Below, in pieces: positions 57,982 through 64,000 of a stretch of DNA of 64,000 nucleotides. The DNA is from Capitulum mitella (Eukaryota > Arthropoda > Thecostraca > Pollicipedomorpha > Pollicipedidae), in the NCBI GenBank assembly GCA_030062745.1, contig CP099839.1, positions 16,047,733-16,111,732 of the forward strand, given 5' to 3'. Position 1 is the stretch's first letter; every line of letters begins with the position of its first letter. A program made the position numbers and the translations under genes. A model generated the notes under the pieces. It was not told where the DNA came from. It was given only the letters and a program-made list of their open reading frames with translations, and made no database searches.

Positions 57982-59195
57982 GCTTAACCCTATTCCCGGC
58001 AGGGGGCTGAATCCGCCCCCCTCGGGTTTTTTTCTTGCCAATTCCAGGCTTTTTCACGCAGCTTCACGAACCGTGGTCACTTCTCTAAGCTATTTTTTCT
58101 ACGTGCTGTGACAAAATTTCGAAGTTTTAATTTGATCAAGGGCGGAGCCAGGCAACGTTTTTGGGAGACACCTCAGACCTTTTTGGCCCTGTTGAGGGTA
58201 AAAGGAAAATAACTGCCAAAAATAGCGTTTTTAAGATAGAACTTCAGATTTAATATTGATGCATAGCTAAATAGTTGGGCAATGTGCAAATGCAGTTTTG
58301 TTCGTCTGAGGCCACTTTACAAGGTGAGGTCAAGGTCAAGTTAAAATTTGCTTTTAAAGTGATAATTCCGGCGCTATTTTTTCAAATGCCAAACGCAGAA
58401 TATATATGACATAGGAACGGTGCCCCCTAATCGTGTATCACGTTTCAGCTTGATATCAGGTCTGTTCACGGAGCTATGACCTAAAATATCAATGCGTGTA
58501 CCCCATATCACAATAGCCGTGAAATGGAATTTCTGAAATAGAGTGAATTCAAATGATTGAGAACGTTTACAAGCAATATAAAATGCACACGAGACCATTC
58601 TAAGTGACTCCAAGGTCACTAGAGGTCGTTTAAGGTCAAAGGTCGTAAGTTGATCTGAAGAACATGTGACCATGACCTGTTCCCCCTTTGTCATGTCCCT
58701 AGCACTGATTACGTTAACAGCATACAAACATTGTAATACGATTTGTACTTCCTTAGCATAACATGACTAGCGGAAGCCAAAAAAGTGCTTCTACCTTTTT
58801 TGTTCATTGAGCTGTTGAACTAATCCTCCTATTTTTGAAACGCTGTGAACGCCTACGAGTTTTCTCAAAATTTCAAACGTGTGCACCTATGGTAAATTAA
58901 GTCCCATCCATAATCTTTCGATTCATGCCGATTTCATCGAAATCGCTCCATAAACAACGGAGTTATAAGAAGCCCAAAAACACCCCATTTTGGTATTTTG
59001 CCCCCTGTATCCGCCCTTTCCAAAATTTGGAGAACATCTTTCTCTAAGTGTAGTTTACGTCATGGCAAATCCATTGCCGTTTGTTGCGATGAAATTGGAT
59101 GTGTAGTTGTTGAGATTTCGGGGAGGGGCCGAAACCCCCCCCCGTGCCGGGAATCGGCCATGCCATCGAGCCCTCCGGGAACAGGGTCAAACTTT
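57982..59195 (+). mobile_element. Non-autonomous DNA-transposon-like element, copy 2 (family C)
   Basis: This is the better preserved relative of 16,690-17,920. The left end TTAACCCTATTCCCGGCAGG and the right end CCCTCCGGGAACAGGGTCAA form imperfect terminal inverted repeats of about 20 bp. Internal G/C-rich sub-terminal arms (GGGGGCTGAATCC against GGCCGAAACCCCC) are also inverted. The element has no open frame for a transposase, so it would rely on another element. It contains AGGTCAAAGGTCG near 58,635, a direct repeat of a nuclear-receptor half site with one-base spacing, which the other copy also has. Confidence 0.75.
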
Positions 59196-59695
59196 TTGGC
59201 ATGTCTTGCCAAATAGGCCAGTGACCATGCATGACCTTATTTCGAATATTTTCACGTTGTGAAAGTGATGCACTAACAGCTATTGAAAACTTTACGTTTC
59301 CATCTCTCTTCGTTTTTGCGCTGTATTTAGAAAACCTGAGAGGGACTCCTCGGGACCCCCTCCGCCCCCCAGCAAGCGAAGGTTAAACAAGGCTTCTGCG
59401 CACTCTGTAGCATACAACCATACTAATTCCGTGTCACTCCAATTTCTTGATCTAATCGTAAGTTCTGGGAAAAAAACAACACAGGACGGGCGGGAGCCAC
59501 TAGGGTACTGGTTTACACTGCAAAACCCCAGCCGGAGGGCTTGAGCCATGGAGTCACAGGGATGGAACACGTGAAGCGGTGCCACACCTGCCACAGAACG
59601 TCAGTTTCTCACAAGCTGATTGTTCCGGAAAAAGGAAAGTTAATCTATTTCTAGGTTTCTGCTGTCGTTACCTTTTTAGGTCTGTCCTTGATAGC
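59196..59695. other. Spacer between two repeat elements
   Basis: A 500-base stretch between the family C and family D copies. It has C-rich runs near 59,350-59,375 and no gene. Both neighbours are repeats, so this may itself be repeat-derived. Confidence 0.45.
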
Positions 59696-60605
59696 TGCAA
59701 CAAATCTGTTGTCTCATATTTTTCGGGATTTTCTGGGCCACTGACCTTAGGTCAAGCCCATTTCTAAGACATGTCCTTTTTTCGGAAATTGGAGGAATTT
59801 TTCATAACATTTGTAGTGTGGGGTGAAGCAGACATCTATTTACCGTCAATGGGCAAAGTATCAATGACTTCCAGCCATTGACCTGAGGTCAGGCCACGAA
59901 TAATTGTTGTGAGCCAAAATGTACCACCGTCAAAATCAGCGACGAATTACTCAGAATGGGTAGAAAATGGCAGAACTGGCTTGCACAGACGTAAGTAATG
60001 CCAAGGACCTCAAAAAGTTAAAAATTGCTTGTTTTGGAAATAAATAAGCTCTCGCGAATAAAGCTCCACCAACTGTGTAGATTGGTAACTAAAAATTTTC
60101 CAAAATTTAAGCATGAGAAACCATCACAAGAACCACTAAGACCAATAAAATTTAGATTAAAAGGCTTATGTCGCGAAAATAAAAGAACACTAAAATTAGT
60201 TCCCGTCAAATTCTTTTTGCGTGCGGCTGCGACGCCCGCCGACAGCCGGCGAGAAAATTGCCGTGTCTTTAACTGAAAGTTTTAACAGAAAGTATCTATT
60301 GAATAAATCAGAGAAATTTTACCTGTATCGGCATCTGCGGGCCTTTACTTCTGCCTTGGTGCCGTTACCTATGCGTTATTAGTCACAGCCCTTGAGATTC
60401 AGGCCGTTTCTCGGTCTCATACGGTCGGCTATGAGAGAACATATATAGGACGTAAATTGCTTACATATTATCTAAAACTAAAAAAATTAGGCCAGTTGCG
60501 AGCTCTAATCGTCACAAGCTTTCCAACGGTGTGCTTATTTTTATCTTGGGACCAACCGTTCGTGAGTTAGAGGGGGGCGGTCAACCCCCCAGTCGGGCGA
60601 GATCG
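59696..60605 (+). repeat. Dispersed repeat D, copy 2 (CpG-containing)
   Basis: This is the same-orientation relative of 44,118-45,045. It keeps CpG at sites changed in the other copy, including CTCTCGCGAATAA (other copy CTCTCACAAATAA), TATGTCGCGAAAATA (TATTTCATGAAAATA) and TTTCCAACGGTGTGC (TTTCCAACAGTGTGC). The element boundaries are approximate. Confidence 0.85.
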
Positions 60606-61656
60606 TCGCCGACAAAAGTATTTGCCATTGACGGCGGAATTTCTTGAACTTCGAAATCTAACGAACGGAATTTCAATCGCACTTTGCCACGAAACGTCCG
60701 GGAAAAACGATTTTTCCTCCGCACTTCCTGTTCTTGGGGGGCTGCAGTCAGTTTGTCCCCCCCCCCTAATTTCTGAACCATGGCTTCGCCCGAGCCGGGA
60801 CTAATTCCTCGATTCCATAGGAGCCGTGTGGTTCAACTTCGATTTTGATTCCGGCACTTATCATCGCAATCGATTCCGATTCTGACTCTGGCTGGAACGA
60901 AATCGATTTTGATTCCGATGGAATCACTCAATTTGTAGGGCAGACTGGGTCGCGGCCCAAGAAACTTTAATATTTTTTTACATAAGCCGTATGGTGTTGT
61001 ATACAAGAAATTGCCATGGAAATGGCTCCAGCGTCATGTGCTTGAAAAACGCTCCTACACACATGCCCACAGAGGGAATGAATAGGGCAAGCGTGTCGAT
61101 TCATATTCTTTTGAAAAGGCCCTGGCCCGCCCAGTGTTGATTTGGGCCCATCCAGTGTTGGTATAGAATATAAATGGCCACGGTGCGGAATATATTGGTT
61201 GGCGTCATCGGCAGAAGGGCGCGGGACAGCGTGCGCGTGAGCGAGAGGCGCGGCCTCCGGGAGCGTGTGCTCGCGCCTGCGCGGTCGGCTCCCGCGCATG
61301 CGTGCGCTGGGGTAGACGTGTGTCGGTGGCGCTGGCCCGAAGATCGGGGCATTCCGTACCGTGCCTTCTCCCGGATAGGGCCAAAGAGGGCTCGGCCGAT
61401 TACGATGTGATTTCCTTGTATCAGTGCGTGTGATCGTCCGTGCGTGCCGATGTGTCGAAAATTTCTTTCGACATTTTGCACTTTACGTGTTTGTGCGTTT
61501 ATACTAGGATCCTCTTTTACGTTACGCGATTTATGTAACAAACATCATAAAGTCGTTTTTAATAAATAACTGTAAGAGTGAAAGATCTTTCCCTCCTTCG
61601 TGCAGGGTGCCGGCTGGATTGCTCCACGGTGAATGCGTATTTATAACTAAACCGGG
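60606..61656. other. Intergenic, no gene recognised
   Basis: A C-run occurs at 60,760 and a short array of GATTCCGAT/CGATTTTGATTCC-like words at 60,830-60,930. A CpG-rich patch at 61,210-61,330 is open on both strands without recognisable protein content. Confidence 0.45.
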
Positions 61657-61741
61657 TTGCAACTACCGTGTGCAACCCGGCAGTTGCACACGGTAGTTGC
61701 AACTATAGGCCTATTAGTTGCACAGGCCTATAGTTGCAACT
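61657..61741. repeat. Two chained perfect hairpins built on GTTGCA/TGCAAC
   Basis: Arms 61,657-61,676 and 61,683-61,702 are perfect 20-base reverse complements around a six-base loop (CCGGCA). Overlapping the right arm, 61,695-61,712 and 61,724-61,741 are perfect 18-base reverse complements around an eleven-base loop. Further partial copies of AGTTGCA follow to about 61,765. Confidence 0.92.
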
Positions 61742-61950
61742 AATAGGCGGAGCAATAGTTGCACGGCCAAATCCCTTTTGGTGGCCCGACTGATCACCGA
61801 GTCGCTGGTAGGGTAAGAAGGCGCCTGGGGCGTACTTTACATTGGTTTGGGCCCCTCCAATATTTTCTGTTGGTTGTAAAGGAAAAGGAATAACAGGAGC
61901 GAAAAGAATGGCCGCAATATAGAAGAGATTGTCGGAAAGTAAAGGACTGT

Positions 61951-61952
<2 letters not shown>

Positions 61953-62006
<54 letters not shown>

Positions 62007-62040
62007 GCGTGTGTGTGCGTATGTGTTTATATATACATCT
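61953..62040. repeat. (AT)n microsatellite with adjoining GT-rich tract
   Basis: About 23 uninterrupted AT dinucleotides from 61,953 pass into a GTATATGCGTGTGTGTGCGT tract and a short TATATATAC end. Confidence 0.95.
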
Positions 62041-62737
62041 TTACACATGAGGATAAGTGCAATTTTTATTTGACGAATAACAACGAAAAAAATTATAAAT
62101 TTCCACTGGTCAAAATAAAGTGGGCTAAATCCATTGATAAATCCACATTTGGAGGGAGGTTAGTATGTTGGGCCCTCGGTTCGGCCCCCAATCATTCACA
62201 GAAATCGGCGCCCCTGGAATAGGGAATACAAGAATCATGAAGACGACTGTGTTTCAATATTGAAGCTACATTAGGAACAGCTGTTTGTTGCGCATGCGCA
62301 TTACCCTGAAAGCACCATCGTCTTCCGCCGCAGCTGACGTACGGTGTCTCCTCACAGGGTCCCGTGCTCTTCATTACTTAGCTTTCATAAATGTCAGAAT
62401 CACAATCATCTCTGCTTCTACGTAAACAGTTGGCCGGTGAGTTACGTTCGTAAAGCTGCGTTATGGGCATTTCTTAGAGGCAAAAGGGATATGCTCGTTA
62501 TGCTTGATGGTGCGTGACTTGTAACTCGGCCCAGCCTTTGTTTCGTGTCCACGAGATTAAACACTGGCATCTCCACGATCCGTGGTCGTTGCGTTGCTAT
62601 CCCTCACATCATTTGGAATGACTGCAGTAAGGAAGGCTCAATAAAATAGTTCCAGGATGAGTCATTGGGTCTGGTGCACCTCACGCATTACCATGGGCTG
62701 AGGCAGGCCTATGCTTCCAGTGTACCTGAACAGGACA

Positions 62738-62739
<2 letters not shown>

Positions 62740-62804
<65 letters not shown>

Positions 62805-62823
62805 GAGAGGGAGAGAGAGAGAG
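62740..62823. repeat. (TA)n then (GA)n compound microsatellite
   Basis: About 30 TA dinucleotides from 62,740 to 62,800 are followed by a GAGAGAGGGAGAGAGAGAGA tract. Confidence 0.95.
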
Positions 62824-63331
62824 TGTGTATAGGAAAGAGGACTTAGTCCTTTAAGTTACCATTCTAGCCATTTTTGAGTTTTGCTTCCTTGTAAATTGGA
62901 CCCATTTCTTCAGTTCAGATTGTTTCTTCTTATTTCCTGAATTTATAGGTAGCATCTGTAATATGCTGAGTAAGGAAGCTCCAATATACAAAGAAATCTG
63001 CAATGTCAATGTCAGAAACTATAAAATAGCAGTTTTATAACATAGTGATTGGTTTGCCATGATCAAACATTATTGGTAGAAGATTCTCAAGAACAAGTAG
63101 AATTGAATTGGGCTGAAACATATTTTTAATACCAACATATTTTTTCACACCTGTCAATGGGAAATCCAGGAGCCATGAAATGAAAACAATGTACCATGTT
63201 CTCTTTTTCTTCTTTCATTAATTGTTGCTGCCTGAAAGGACCTGAAAGGAATCATTGTACACCTTCATACATTTTTGAATGCACAAAGTATAAATAAGCT
63301 TACATTAGCAATGTTAGGAGTTCAGAATAGA
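62824..63331. other. AT-rich sequence with no CpG
   Basis: No gene is supported. The whole interval from about 62,690 to 63,975 contains no CpG dinucleotide by direct reading, even though it is almost 1.3 kb long. Confidence 0.6.
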
Positions 63332-63522
63332 GGCTTGCATCTTAATGATTTGTACTGCAGGCAGAAGTGTCTATACCACTATAAATATTGTGGTTGTGCA
63401 TAAATATTATGCACAACCACTATAAATATTAACCACTATACCACTATAAATATTATGCAACCACAATATTTATAGTGGTATAGACACTTCTGCCTGCAGT
63501 ACAAATCATTAAGATGCAAGCC
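63332..63522. repeat. Perfect 65-bp inverted repeat with nested hairpin in the spacer
   Basis: Arms 63,332-63,396 and 63,458-63,522 are exact reverse complements over 65 bases, with a 61-base spacer. Inside, TGGTTGTGCATAA and TTATGCACAACCA (63,391-63,419) form a second perfect hairpin with a three-base loop. The spacer also repeats pieces of the arm (CCACTATAAATATT). Confidence 0.93.
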
Positions 63523-63904
63523 ATGCTTCAGATGTGAGAGCCTGATGTTTTGTTGACATGGTGGGCATTACAGCACACATCATTGGTCTAACCAGAAAGA
63601 CTACATGAGATTGGAGGATTTTTTGTTATCTTCCTGCATGGATGCCATAGCATATTCATAGGACTAAACATTACCTCAAAACAGATTGTGATCCAGTGTA
63701 CAGTTTCATAAGAATAGCAAGCACCAGTTGCAGTGCCAGAGGTGTGAAGTGGTAGGATTAAATGATCTTTTTCATATACCTTTACTGCTAATACTACTGT
63801 GCTTTGAATGTTGCCTTGGTGTCTGACATGATACATGGATAGGAAGTGTGGTTCCCTTTGTTCTGTCTCTGGTAATATGTACTGTATTTTATATTGTTTG
63901 TTTG

Positions 63905-64000
63905 TTTGTTTGTGAGTTAGGACACACAGCCTCTTGGGCTCAGGTGTCCAAAGTCTTGGGTCAAGTCCTGTGTTTCGTCAGGTGTCAGTCAGTCATCTGG
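63905..64000 (+). repeat. Dispersed repeat E, copy 2, preceded by (TTTG)n
   Basis: After four TTTG units (from 63,897), GTGAGTTAGGACACACAGCC onward is the reverse complement of the copy at 1,105-1,232. It continues to the window edge and is therefore truncated by the window, not necessarily in the genome. Confidence 0.8.

Noticed and set aside
61929-62222. Open frame with a long Ile-Tyr run
   Set aside because: Translation of the (AT)n microsatellite.

Overview
The window looks like nuclear DNA from an arthropod, most likely a crustacean. The grounds are spliced genes with GT-AG introns, GC-rich exons in a mosaic AT/GC background, arthropod-type (TTAGG)n tracts at several interstitial sites, and many dispersed repeats and minisatellites. 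A barnacle is my best guess, held weakly. No bacterial, viral or organellar gene was found. All exon joins were worked out by hand from splice sites, reading phase and remembered family sequences, not from an alignment.

Layout. 1-5 kb: AT-rich, CpG-poor repeats. 4,992-8,497 (+): a complete four-exon SLC35A2/A3-type nucleotide-sugar transporter. 11.7-14.5 kb (+): a large secreted, proline-rich, repetitive protein with a furin-like site and a six-cysteine segment, broken by one extra base. 15.8-21.8 kb: minisatellites, a terminal-inverted-repeat element and a large inverted array. 26.15-27.62 kb (+): a small secreted basic peptide with a TATA-like promoter and a leader exon. 29,098-37,028 (+): a three-exon SRPBCC/START-like membrane protein. 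Its second intron contains a whole same-strand gene at 34,587-36,408 for an SPA17-like RIIa/IQ sperm protein, which also carries one extra base. 37,726-41,326 (-): eight-exon PRPF4, a U4/U6 snRNP WD40 protein, convergent with the SRPBCC gene. 41.3-49.9 kb: CpG-poor repeats with one GC-rich island. 49,955-54,377 (+): eight-exon DRG1 GTPase. 54.4-64 kb: second copies of repeat families, palindromes and microsatellites.

The genes do not form a pathway. PRPF4 (splicing), DRG1 (translation-linked GTPase) and SLC35A (Golgi sugar-nucleotide import) are housekeeping functions. The SPA17-like gene is probably testis/cilia related, and the two secreted products are lineage-specific.

The most noteworthy observations are: the nested SPA17-like gene; the unrecognised secreted repeat protein; single-base frame breaks in two repeat-rich genes; and three repeat families whose copies in CpG-poor domains differ from their CpG-rich relatives mainly by CpG to TpG/CpA changes, which looks like a footprint of compartmentalised germline DNA methylation.
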